Positions 43,949 to 53,279 of a stretch of 64,000 nucleotides of DNA are shown here, in pieces. Every line of letters starts with the position of its first letter. Position 1 is the stretch's first letter. Source of the DNA: Tipula vernalis (Eukaryota; Arthropoda; Insecta; Diptera; Tipulidae); the NCBI GenBank assembly GCA_958295665.1, contig OY282560.1, forward strand, positions 262,804,641-262,868,640, read 5' to 3'. The notes below the pieces were generated by a model. The model ran no database searches, was not told where the DNA came from, and worked only from the letters and a program-made list of their open reading frames with translations. A program made the translations under genes and the position numbers.

Positions 43949-45801
43949 TTGTAACAGAAATATCTAGTTGGGAGTTTTAAGCAATTCTTGAAGGTGTGCC
44001 CTATGTCGGAGCAATTGTAACAGACTGGAGGAATATTTCCCCCAGCTGCATGAGAGGCACTTGGTTGCGAGTTAACAATAGACATAGTTTTAAAAGTGTT
44101 GGTCTTAACGGCCGAACCTACAGCCGGACCCTGAAACGCCGCCACCGAACAACCACTGGAAACATCAGCTGGCGCTGTACTGGGATACGATCCCGGCAAC
44201 CCAAATTCATCCCGCGATTCCGCGGTTAATTCGCTGACCGTACGTCTAGGGTACGTTGCAATCTCGGGTCGTGAAGGGTAGCGTCTCAAAGTATCCTCCC
44301 ACGCCGTACAACTTTTTATCAGTTCCCCAATACTCGTAAATCGACGATCAGTGAGGTGAAACTGCAAAACTGGTTTCATATTCGAAAGCAACAACTGAAT
44401 AAACTCCTCATCAGAATAAGGAGTCTGACTCTGCAAAGATAAACCCCACATATAATGGTAGAAGTCGAGAAAATTTTCGTTAGGCTGTTGTTTTCTACTC
44501 TCTATAGCACGGCGGATTTCATATGCGGTACGACGGTCTTTGAACCTTTCAACAAGGTCTCTTTTAAGGTCAAACCATGTGGCCAAAGGATGGTGACGAC
44601 GATAGATCCAGTACCACTGTAAAGCAACTTCTCTCAATACTGTACTGATTTCTACTAGCAAAGTTTCTGGGTGCAAATACATTGAGGTCGCGATGATTTC
44701 CAGTTGAAAGAGAAACATGTCTACCGTGATACCAGACGATAATCCGCTAAAAGAAATACCACTGCGTGCTAACGAACGATAACCGGAGGACCCCGTGACG
44801 CAAGTGGTGGGCGCGCCTTCAACACCATACGGACGAGAAGCAGAATCAGAACTAGGTTCATGAAACGTACTGTTGTGTAGGCTATGAGATGGCAAAGATT
44901 CAACCGCTGCCTTAGACTGAGTAATCTGCTCCAGAGATGAACGCCGTGTCGGAACCTGACTACCTCCAGGAGTAATTGCGGTTGGTATGCTGGTGAGATT
45001 TACAGACGATATGGACACTGGAGGAATATCAAAGCGAACCTGAGTATTCGTAGAAGGGTTGTGCTGCAAATTTGATGAACGCCGAAAATCGCAATCTGGG
45101 AAACGAGTCGGCTCCAGGGGTGCACGTGAAACCGGCACAATGGTTAATGCTCTCAACTGTTCGGACAACATGTTTATTTGCTGCTGTAAAGTCGCCACCA
45201 AAACCGACTGATCCTGATTAACCTGCTGTTTACAAGTCAAGGGGTCATTACCAAACGATGATGTTGAGCCACTCTCCTGAACTTCCATCACGTCCTTCTT
45301 TTGTTCGGAATGTTCCTCAGTATACATCGTCGAAACCTTCTCGATCGCCACCGCTTTGGCAGCATCAAGGGACTGGTTTAGCAGATTCGCATCAGTCAGG
45401 TACGGTTCGAGCGCCTCCATTACTGAGACACAGGCTGTTAATTGGTTCTGAGCATCTCCTCCATAAGTTGGGGATGATAGAGCACGCTCCAAACGGCCTC
45501 TTACATGCCAAAGTTTAGAACGAATTTTCTGTGCGAGTGTTAGTTGATCTGCTGCTTCGACCTCTGATAAAGCGGCAATTTCGTCTTGGAGTTGTCTCAA
45601 TTTTTCATTACAATGGGCAATTTCGATTTTGGGTTGTCTGCTGGCTTTCTCATGCATCCTAGTGGGTACTGCTTGTGTACCATCGGATTCTGCCTGCAGC
45701 AAGGCCCGCAATTGACTGCCCACTTGTGGAACTCCCGAAGACAAACCCCGCACCTCGCATTCCACATCGATCTCATTGGGATTTAAATGGGAAATATCCA
45801 T
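43738..45801 (-). CDS. gag: Gag polyprotein of the gypsy element
   Basis: Gag forms the particle and binds the element RNA. The 687-residue frame starts MDISHLNPNEIDVECEVRGL at 45801. It has a charged, probably helical N-terminal third, a Ser/Thr/Pro-rich middle, and a retrotransposon Gag core at about residues 355-475 (GITVDMFLFQLEIIATSMYL, then REVALQWYWIYRRH and NENFLDFYHYMWGLSLQSQT). Near residue 605 is a CCHC knuckle, CYNCSDIGHTFKNC, followed by an incomplete one, CYKCGMKDTITPHC. The frame is intact. Its last 211 bp overlap pol in the -1 frame. The start is the first ATG after the leader. Confidence 0.93.
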   Translation of the reverse strand: MDISHLNPNEIDVECEVRGLSSGVPQVGSQLRALLQAESDGTQAVPTRMHEKASRQPKIEIAHCNEKLRQLQDEIAALSEVEAADQLTLAQKIRSKLWHVRGRLERALSSPTYGGDAQNQLTACVSVMEALEPYLTDANLLNQSLDAAKAVAIEKVSTMYTEEHSEQKKDVMEVQESGSTSSFGNDPLTCKQQVNQDQSVLVATLQQQINMLSEQLRALTIVPVSRAPLEPTRFPDCDFRRSSNLQHNPSTNTQVRFDIPPVSISSVNLTSIPTAITPGGSQVPTRRSSLEQITQSKAAVESLPSHSLHNSTFHEPSSDSASRPYGVEGAPTTCVTGSSGYRSLARSGISFSGLSSGITVDMFLFQLEIIATSMYLHPETLLVEISTVLREVALQWYWIYRRHHPLATWFDLKRDLVERFKDRRTAYEIRRAIESRKQQPNENFLDFYHYMWGLSLQSQTPYSDEEFIQLLLSNMKPVLQFHLTDRRFTSIGELIKSCTAWEDTLRRYPSRPEIATYPRRTVSELTAESRDEFGLPGSYPSTAPADVSSGCSVAAFQGPAVGSAVKTNTFKTMSIVNSQPSASHAAGGNIPPVCYNCSDIGHTFKNCLKLPTRYFCYKCGMKDTITPHCPKCAGNRSSGQWRSGNPGSLRIGTPKNSTEEAASNTDGELYRMSAPFGRGQVEPRRPS
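43897..43903 (-). promoter_or_regulatory. -1 ribosomal frameshift slippery site GGGAAAC
   Basis: On the minus strand the gag codons are GCG GGA AAC CGG, so G GGA AAC is in the phase needed for a -1 slip (X XXY YYZ). Pol is in the -1 frame and open on both sides. GGGAAAC is a known slippery heptamer in retroviral gag-pro junctions. The downstream 60 bases are GC-rich and could fold; I did not compute a structure. Confidence 0.8.
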
Positions 45802-47426
45802 TTCGATTTATATTTAAATTATTATGGTTTTGGGGTGTTTTTTTTTCCTGTGATTCCCTTTTGCACGTTTTAAAGAGAAAAAGAGAACAACAACAAAATT
45901 CTACAATCAAGGATAAATTAATAAAAAAAATACCGACACCGTCCTAAAAAATAAATTAAGTACTTAAGTGATAACTAACTAAATTCAATTAACTAATTCA
46001 AATAATGAATGAAATTTTAACAACTTATAGGCTACTATATTAACCACCTCCAAAAAAAAAAAATAAAGATAAAATAAATTTTGAAACTATAAAAAAAATC
46101 AAACTAATCAAATTCAGAATAAAGGGAGAGGCTGAGGACAGGACGAGATTCGGAGCACCAAGATAAAAATAAGAAAACAGATCCACAAGCTGTCTCAAAC
46201 ACCGTACGTATGATGAAAACGGAAAAACGAATAATTGCAACGGAATAGCTATAAAACCACTAAACTCAAAATAATTAATCTGAGATCCCCAACTGAAATC
46301 TACCTTATCAAAATGGAAACAGTGGTAAATCGCAGCATCAATATCCGGAGAGTAGGGAAAGAATAAAATAAAAAATATTATAAGTTGAACTCTTATGCTA
46401 TCCCAAGACAATTGAGAATAGAACCACGACTGTAATCAACACGAAATCGCAGAAACAGAAGTAAGTCGATATGTCAAAGCCCCGAGTATAGAGATGCTCA
46501 AAAGGTACACTAAAATAAAAACACCATGAAGCCGAAACCATGAACCAATGTCTACGCTAATTCAGCGGAAGAGGTGATGGTATCAACTTCACTGCTTTAA
46601 GAATGAAATGACTTTGGCGCGTGCACTTGTTGGAAATCAAACAGCCCAAAGTTGCCGGAAACAGCAACAAATGCGAGCGTCAAGTTGAACTGATACTAAT
46701 AGAAAGCAATACAAGAAAATTGAAAAGTAAATAAATTTAAATTAAATAAAACGGAAAATGCATAATAAAAAAATTAGAATATGAACGCTAGACTTAGCGC
46801 GAGGAGAATACGAACCCCAACCACAATCGACACCGCACGGTGGAAATGATGGAAATTCGTAGCTCCCCTCGCCCCAAGATTAGGTAAAATGAAGCAAAAG
46901 AAAACTGAAAGAAAAACTATAACTTAAGTTTGTTTTGTTTAAAGATGTATGTTTGGGCGCCACTGTAACGAAGTTGCAGTGCGACAAAATTTGAGAACTT
47001 AGCTGAACGGAAGGAAAAAAAAACAAATGAGCTCTACGTCCATCATCAAGGCTGGTGATCCGGAATCTCACTCTAAAGTCAAACACTAAAAGCGGAAGTA
47101 GAAGCGGATCCCGGAATCACCACCCTCAAGAACAGAAAAAAAAAATTGGAAATAAAAACAAGCAACGGGAACTCTAATTCTAAACCTGAACCAAGGAAGT
47201 TGCAGACCTCTCGCAATCAAACACTAAAAGTGGAAACCGATGGTGGTCTACAACATCCAGGTATCAGGAATAGTAAATTGAAAAACTAAAAAAACTGAAA
47301 AAAAAACTATGGGGAACATGACAAATTTTACGGAGGCGGTTTGTTAGTCCGACCTCCAACCGTTTAGTCGCCTCCTACGACAAGCAATGGATACTAAGGT
47401 GGTATTCTGGTTTATACTATTTTGCC
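45802..47426 (-). other. Long leader between primer-binding site and gag
   Basis: This is about 1.6 kb without a convincing ORF (46040-46411 is Phe/Ile-rich and motif-free). It has internal repeats: TCAAACACTAAAAG at 47077 and 47217, GAAGTTGCAG at 46971 and 47198, and a 19-bp repeat of the PBS/LTR boundary at 46952-46970. A leader this long is unusual and may carry packaging or translation signals. Confidence 0.6.
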
Positions 47427-47444
47427 CCCTACCTTTGGGCGCCA
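47427..47444 (-). other. Primer-binding site, tRNA-Lys type
   Basis: The minus strand reads TGGCGCCCAAAGGTAGGG one base after the 5' LTR. The first ten bases match the complement of the animal tRNA-Lys 3' end. Confidence 0.75.
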
Positions 47445-47445
47445 C

Positions 47446-49391
47446 TGTAACGTCACTCTGTGGTACTTGTGTTTGGCGGTATCACCAAAAGTTAATCCGA
47501 CGTGATACCGACCATTTGAACTCCAAATTGCACCAGAATGACGTTAAAGAATCTCCGATCAGAGGCTTTGAATCGCGGCATTGATAGCTGGCTAAGGCTC
47601 AGGGTATGGGGGTGGGATTTATTCAAAGCTTGATCGGAGCTGGAGTAACCGCGAATGAAAAAAAAAACAAACTGGAATAATTATACAATTGAAAGTGAGT
47701 GGATCACACATACGGCTCCGGAACAACCTGATCACAGTTGCTCTTCGAATTTCACCCCCTTAATCAGCATCTCCCCAAGATAGATTTTACTTTAGCAACA
47801 CATTATGCTGCAGTTAAAAGAAAAATAATAATAAAATTTACCATTTGAAGAAAATTACTCCTCATAAAGAACTATGTAAGCAAAAAAAAATAATAAATGA
47901 AGGAAATTTTACTCATATTCAAAATAAATCGGAATTAGTGAAGGAAATGAACGACGAAATTAGAAGGCTGAAATAAATTGGTATTTAATAAAAAAAATTA
48001 TGTATAAAGGTATCTAAATGAATAAAGAAATTGAATTTTTTTGGCATTGACGCAGATACACCGGGATGTGTATGATAAAAGCAAAGGAAAGAAAATGTTT
48101 AGTAAGAAAATTAAAAAAAATTAAACTAAAAAAACAATAATAAAGAGCAAATTAACATTAAAAATAATAATAAAGCAGAAAAAAAAAAATCTTAAGAAAA
48201 GTTACATAAGCAAAACCAAAAAAAATTAAATATAAACTTCCATTTGAAGCCTTAAATCAATTAAAACTAACTTTCATTATCTACGAAAATGTATGTATGT
48301 ATATAAATAAAAATAATAAAAAAAACGAACGGTTTAATTTCAGATGTGTTAGGTCATCTATGACTATCAATGTCTTCAACGCGCTCGACTCCCGGCAGCT
48401 TCTAATGGTTCAGCACCACGCAGATAATTAAATTCAATGGTTTGAGAATAACCAATTATTCAGCACCACGCAGTTAAAAAATATTCAATGGTTTGAGGAT
48501 AACGGTTTAATTTCAGATGTGTTAGGTCATCTATGACCATCAATGTCTTCAACGCGCTCGACTCCCGGCAGCTTCTAATGGTTCAGCACCACGCAGATAA
48601 TTAAATTCAATGGTTTGAGAATAACCAATTATTCAGCACCACGCAGTAAAAAAAAATATTCAATGGTTTGAGGATAACCTTGAATGACATTCAATATAAA
48701 TCAGCAGTCCGCACCAAGCCAATGACTCAGCAGTTCTCAAAACACAAACATATTATTTTCTTTAAAGCAGCCTTCAGCCGCAAAGAAAACACCAGTTATT
48801 TTTTTTTCCTCTTTATCCGACACAATTCCAAACGATCGCGCGCACACCGTATTAAATAAAAACACGCCACTCCAATTTTAACAGTTTTTTTTTCTTGATT
48901 TATTTACTTTTTTGTTTGTTTTTTTTTTTATTTTAACTACAAGCTGGTTTATTGTCTTATAAATTTTCAGAATTTATTTTCACATCTCTCTTATGTAATG
49001 AATGATATTCATTATACGACTGGAAATTCGCACAATACCAAAAAAATCATATCTCGCCAAATATAAAAATTAAAGGCCAATCAAAACTTTGACCATTATA
49101 TTTGCAGAAAAAAAAACTTCAAAATTAAAAAAATAAGTCTATAACTAGACCGTGTTAGCATCAACGCTTAACACCAACTGCCTTCCAAAAATTATTTTTT
49201 TCCAATCTTGACCGATCGCTTACACCAAAAACATTTATCTTCCAATTTTTCCCCTCTCTCTTGTCGTTCACTTCCTCACCACCTCCAAGACTGGAATAAA
49301 CACAAACACTCAAACCCATGAGCAGGGCAGTAACACCCATCTCCGCCGTTCCACTGTTCAGCGCGGAAACGACTCAACCAAAGTCGTTACA
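47446..49391 (-). repeat. 5' LTR of the gypsy element (right copy)
   Basis: It matches 37554-39499 over 1946 bp. The two differences I see are A here for T at 38344 and A here for C near 39200. Homopolymer lengths agree in every run checked. Confidence 0.95.
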
Positions 49392-49395
49392 CGTG

Positions 49396-50331
49396 ATGTA
49401 AGCGATTTGGAATATTCTCAACAATTTTTTTTGCAATAATCTTGGCCAATTTCAGTCCGTTTCAGCCTAATTTTCAAATCAGTTACTGAAATAATCGAAG
49501 CATTTCGAATTCGCCAGTCTAGAGCATCCCATATATTTTCTTTGGGGTTCATGTCAGGTGATTGGGGAGGAGTTTCCCTCATTTTTGCGCAAACATAAAA
49601 TAGCAATTCTCGAACCAAATAGGACTTATGTTTAGGATTTAAAAGTGGGCAATATTACCAGATTTTCGACTTTTTTAGATTTTTTTTTAGAATGTCTAAA
49701 TACCTTTTTTCATTCATGTTTTCATTAATAAAAACCCCAACCCCATTTGCTGATATAGATCCCTACACCATTACATGTCCACCATCATGCTTTACAGTTG
49801 GCGTAGTATTTGATGGTTTCAGCTCCTCATTACAGCTACGCCACCCCACAGTTCGTCCATCTGATCCAAATATGTTATATTTGCTCTCATCAGCAAATAT
49901 TACGTCGTTCCAGAAACTGGAATCTTTTCCAATATATTCCTTGGCAAACTGGATACGTTTTTTTTCTGTTTCGCTCATTTATTAATGTTTTTTTCTGGCT
50001 ACGCGGCCTTAAAACCTTGCCGTTCTAATTTTCTACGGATGGCTTGTGGATGTACTCCTTTTCCCAGTTCTTCCAACACCTCTGATGCAATTTACGGCGC
50101 ATTTAAACGTAGTTTTTTTTTTTTTTAATTGTCTTAATATCAAACGTTTATCACTTTCAGTTAGTTTTTTTAGGTTGGCCCTTTTGCTGCTTCGATATAA
50201 TCCTCTCTTCATTTTTATACTGCCGAACGGTATTGGCAACTGTATTTTTTGGTATATTCGGCATTTCTGCAATCTCCGTATACTGTTAACTTTCGTTGCT
50301 CCAATGTTGAATTCTTTCCTTTACGGCCCAT
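49396..50331 (-). pseudogene. Tc1-like transposase pseudogene, main part
   Basis: The start MGRKGKNSTLEQRKLTVY at 50331 is the usual Tc1 N-terminal form. Frames then shift through KMKRGLYRSSKRANLKKLTE, RCAVNCIRGVGRTGKRST-like HTH sequence, FWNDVIFADESKYNIFGSDG (first Asp, near 49900), WRSCNEELKPSNTTPTVKHD, NPKHKSYLVRELLFYV and PQSPDMNPKENIWDALDW (third acidic residue, near 49540). The QDN motif expected before PKHK reads PLLN, so the second catalytic Asp is lost. The final codons lie beyond the gypsy element: the reading across the CGTG site gives RLHHVSEQNGYATKY and a stop at 37515-37517, the usual Tc1 ending. Confidence 0.85.
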
Positions 50332-50477
50332 TTTAAATTTTAAAAATAAAAAATATAAAAAAATAACTTTACAATATACCACGGCCAACTAAGAACTACA
50401 TATTATTATAATAATTAACAAAATCCTTCAAAATATCGAAAAACTGTACCGTTATTATTTTACAAATAAATGTATAT

Positions 50478-50790
50478 GTTTGTTTGTTTGATTTATTTTT
50501 TACCGTCCTACTGACCTGGAGTAGCCAAATCGAGGACGGGCGGCTACAGATCCGTCTTTTGAAAACCACCTGCACATTGCATTGCTTCATGCCAACCTGT
50601 AGTGCTGACATGAAAGGTGGATCGGCCCATGGATTCTGCACTCTCAGGGGGTCATAGATGTGTTCATTTTCATCACCGATCGTAATCAGATGATGAAAAA
50701 TCCCTTTTGTATCCCGCCCCTATAGGGATTCGAACCCGGTACCTCCCGATCCAACCGCCGCAGCTTTAACCACTGCGCCGTTTGCTCGGT
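50478..50790 (-). mobile_element. tRNA-derived SINE with 14-bp target duplications
   Basis: On the minus strand the head has an A box in GCGCAGTGGTTAAAG (50764-50778) and a perfect B box GGTTCGAATCC (50726-50736), spaced as in tRNA genes. A ~230-bp unrelated body and a CAAACAAACAAAC tail at about 50480 follow. The 14-bp AAATAAATGTATAT lies directly on both sides (50464-50477 and 50791-50804). RNA polymerase III would transcribe it; a LINE would supply reverse transcription (family knowledge). Tight boundaries and intact promoter boxes suggest a fairly recent copy. The ORF 50396-50641 is a by-product. Confidence 0.92.
50726..50778 (-). promoter_or_regulatory. Internal Pol III promoter (A and B boxes) of the SINE
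   Basis: A box at 50764-50778 and B box GGTTCGAATCC at 50726-50736 on the minus strand, with about 27 bp between them. Confidence 0.85.
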
Positions 50791-50804
50791 AAATAAATGT
50801 ATAT

Positions 50805-52034
50805 ATAATGGAAAAAACCGAATGTTGAGGTAACATTGACATGGTGGTATAATTGTTTTAACATTTTTATTACAATTCTTATTTATTTATTTAATATGAA
50901 ATTATTCGAGTTTTATTTGGGGTTGGTCGGGTTTTGGTTTTGGGGGGAGAAAGATTTATATTTTTGTTATTGTAGTGCCAGGAAGCCTTTAGGGACTGGC
51001 TATGATGGAGGGACCGAGTATGGAAGTTACTCACTGTAAATGGAAGAAATTGTTGGATTGTAGGGTGTCAGTTCATCAGTTAATTTACTAGCGTTAAGGG
51101 GTAGTGTGGTTGTGAAAAATTTGCGGAATTGCTTCAAATATAAAAGTAGTTTGAGCTTAACAATAATTTTAAGTTGCGAAAATGACTAATGTGAAGGAAA
51201 CCATTAGAATATGCAGCTGATATAAAATATACTTAATTATATATAATGGTTAGATTGTCTCCGAGCTACAGCAATACTGGTGAATTCTCGCTCAGCATCC
51301 AGAAACTCCAAGCTTCTCACTGTTATGTAGCGTAGAAATTGTATTGTCCTGTGATAACTATTTTATTATATTTTATTTATGACTAACTAATTTATATAAG
51401 TTAACTTCAATTAATTAAGTAGTAAAGATATAGTATAATGATGAATTATTAATTTAATTAATTTTCAGAGATACCTGGAAAATTCTATTTGAGCTTTATT
51501 CGTAAATATCCTATATACATATGTACATGTAGTAATTAACTAAATTATTGGTGATTCTAGACTTTTTGTGCCGTAACATAATCAATTTTTAAATTATATT
51601 ATATAATTTTATAAATAATTAACTTCAACATTATTAATTTCCTTTTTTCTAGATCTGTAGGAAATTTCTGATTAGTTTAAGTTTAATTTTATGGCTAAAT
51701 ATATTTTATTAACTTTTTATTTTGACATCTAGTTGCAGTATGATAACGGTAACTAATGAAACAAGCGCTGTGCATTTAAATCGTAGCTTAGTAATTTAAA
51801 ATTTTTAAATATTATTTTAGAATTTTTAGCTAAGAATTGAGAAAGTCTTCATATTCATGCCTATGAAGTTTATACTATATTTTACTAAAATTGTTATGAT
51901 TTTAGTAAATGCTTCACTTGGGCACACAACGGGATGAATATTTTACTAAAACAGTACTAAACTCAAAATATACTCAAATAATGAGATTTAGGGGAATTAA
52001 GTTGGTCAGGTTCCATTCAAAGTTCTTGTGTACT
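50805..52034. other. AT-rich spacer without recognised gene
   Basis: Short open frames (50836-51039) lack motifs. No element end could be supported. Confidence 0.4.
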
Positions 52035-52125
52035 AGTAAGATCAAAATATAAAATTAGTTGTTTATTTAAAATTTTTTTACTGGCCCAAGAACACATTTG
52101 CAAAAATTTAGGAAGTTCTATTGGG
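52035..52125. repeat. Partial relative of the adjacent foldback element
   Basis: AAAATATAAAATTAGTTG, TTTTTTTACTGGCCCA and AAATTTAGGAAGTTCTATTG repeat, in the opposite orientation, the right half of 52258-52369. A ~35-bp internal segment is missing here. Confidence 0.7.
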
Positions 52126-52176
52126 CTTTGCAACCCTTAGTATTAAAAACTTAAAATCTCAATTTACTACTAAGGG

Positions 52177-52369
52177 CGAAATATAAAATTAAATGTTTAA
52201 TTAAAATAATTTTACTGGCCCAAAATTACATGATAGCAAGGGTAGCACAGTACAATAGAACTTCCTAATTTTTTGCATAGATATAGCCTAACCTATAGCT
52301 TCACCGATAGTTATCGTGTGATTTTGGGCCAGTAAAATTTTTTTAATTAACATTTAATTTTATATTTCG
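52177..52369. repeat. Foldback (MITE-like) element with ~59-bp arms
   Basis: 52177-52235 (CGAAATATAAAATTAAATGT on to ACTGGCCCAAAATTACATG and ATA) is the reverse complement of 52312-52369 with about four mismatches. The 76-bp centre has no ORF. The RNA or single strand would form a long stem. Confidence 0.85.
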
Positions 52370-52521
52370 GTCAGAGTAGTTAATCAATACATTTCAATGT
52401 TATCAATACAGTTTTGTACGAAACCAAATATACAATTAAATTGAATTGAATTGATTTTTTAAATTAATTAAATGCATGTAGAATACACCAATCTATCGAT
52501 TTACGAAATATATTTTTACGA

Positions 52522-52614
52522 AATACCGTCATGTTAAAAATAAACTACAAGTAATCCATATTTGCGGAAGGTAAATATGGATCACTTGTAGTTTATTTTT
52601 AACATAACGGTATT
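52522..52614. repeat. Near-perfect hairpin, 42-bp arms, 9-nt loop
   Basis: AATACCGTCATGTTAAAAAT and on (52522-52563) pairs with 52573-52614. Only two mismatches are seen, around loop GCGGAAGGT. Flanks do not extend the stem. Confidence 0.92.
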
Positions 52615-52819
52615 TAGGTATTTTAATTATTTTATTTTTATTTTGATTTTTAGTAAACTACTATTGCTTACAAAATTAAAATTATTACATTTATTTAATT
52701 CATGAATTTCTAACTTTTCGTTTTTTACACAAAATAAAAATAAAAATCAGCTTAACGAAATATTGATTTTAATGAATTTTTATGGAACGAATAAATTCGT
52801 TAAGGGGCAAGATTAATAT

Positions 52820-53267
52820 TGTTACGTTTTTGCCTTGTCAATTAAGGTTCGTATCACTGGATTGTGAATAAAACAAAATCAATTCAATTTATCCCCAACG
52901 AATTTATTTATGTCACACAAAAATTATAACAACGCTATTTATTAACGAGATAATTTACAAAATCACTTTAAATAATTTTCACACAATTTTACTGTTCACT
53001 TATAATTTTTATTTCGCACTACAACACATTTTAAATCACTTTTTAATTCCTTTTTAATCTTCACACTGTCGCTTTCCAAACACTACTAATCCAATTCGAC
53101 TTCGTTCTCCTTTTTATATACACAAACCAAACTTCTAGAAAGCTCATGATTTTTCCAGTTAGAATAGTGTAGAACAATTTTATCATGAAAAATTCCATTT
53201 TAGTACAGTTTAACATTGAGCTATTAATTTTAACTTATTCTATTACACACTAGGTGTCACCGTCACA
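52820..53267 (-). repeat. LTR 1 of the tandem gypsy array
   Basis: It begins TGTTACGTTTTTGCC and ends CACCGTCACA on the plus strand (448 bp). It aligns with 58186-58716, with many substitutions and about 80 bp of indels, so the LTRs have diverged. The minus-strand end ACGTAACA borders the unique flank at 52819. Confidence 0.9.
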
Positions 53268-53279
53268 CTACCCCCCACC
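53268..53279 (-). other. Polypurine tract of copy A
   Basis: The minus strand reads GGTGGGGGGTAG just before LTR 1; copy B has GGTGAGGGGTAG at 58717-58728. Confidence 0.75.

Larger units (their letters stand above)
37554..49391 (-). mobile_element. Complete young Ty3/gypsy retrotransposon, 11.8 kb
   Basis: Two 1946-bp LTRs (37554-39499, 47446-49391) enclose an 7.9-kb internal region with gag and pol on the minus strand. The 4-bp duplication CGTG flanks the element (37550-37553, 49392-49395). The LTRs differ at only two positions by my line-by-line reading, so the insertion is recent. The primer-binding site begins TGGCGCCCAA, matching tRNA-Lys 3' ends. Long LTRs, tRNA-Lys priming and size suggest the Osvaldo/Ulysses group, which is inference. 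No env frame exists: only 0.5 kb separates pol from the LTR. It could be competent for retrotransposition, since both frames are open. Confidence 0.95.
37443..50446 (-). mobile_element. Tc1-like element split by the 11.8-kb gypsy insertion
   Basis: The transposase start side lies at 49392-50331 and its last codons at 37515-37553. The proposed outer ends read CAGCTATTTCATCG at 37443 and, inverted, CAGTTTTTCGATATT at 50446, each next to TA. They match imperfectly, so end positions are tentative. Without the insertion the element would be about 1.16 kb. The gypsy element entered at CGTG, which was duplicated. Confidence 0.6.

Noticed and set aside
40384..45947. Many plus-strand ORFs opposite gag and pol
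   Set aside because: These are antisense shadows of the intact minus-strand frames.
46040..46411. 123-codon ORF in the leader of the young gypsy element, a possible accessory or env-like protein
   Set aside because: It is Phe/Ile-rich from A-rich antisense tracts, has no signal peptide, glycosylation or fusion-type pattern that I trust, and lies 5' of gag, not 3' of pol.
50726..50778. A tRNA gene on the minus strand
   Set aside because: A and B boxes are present, but no cloverleaf with acceptor stem is apparent, and exact 14-bp duplications plus a CAAA tail show it is a SINE.
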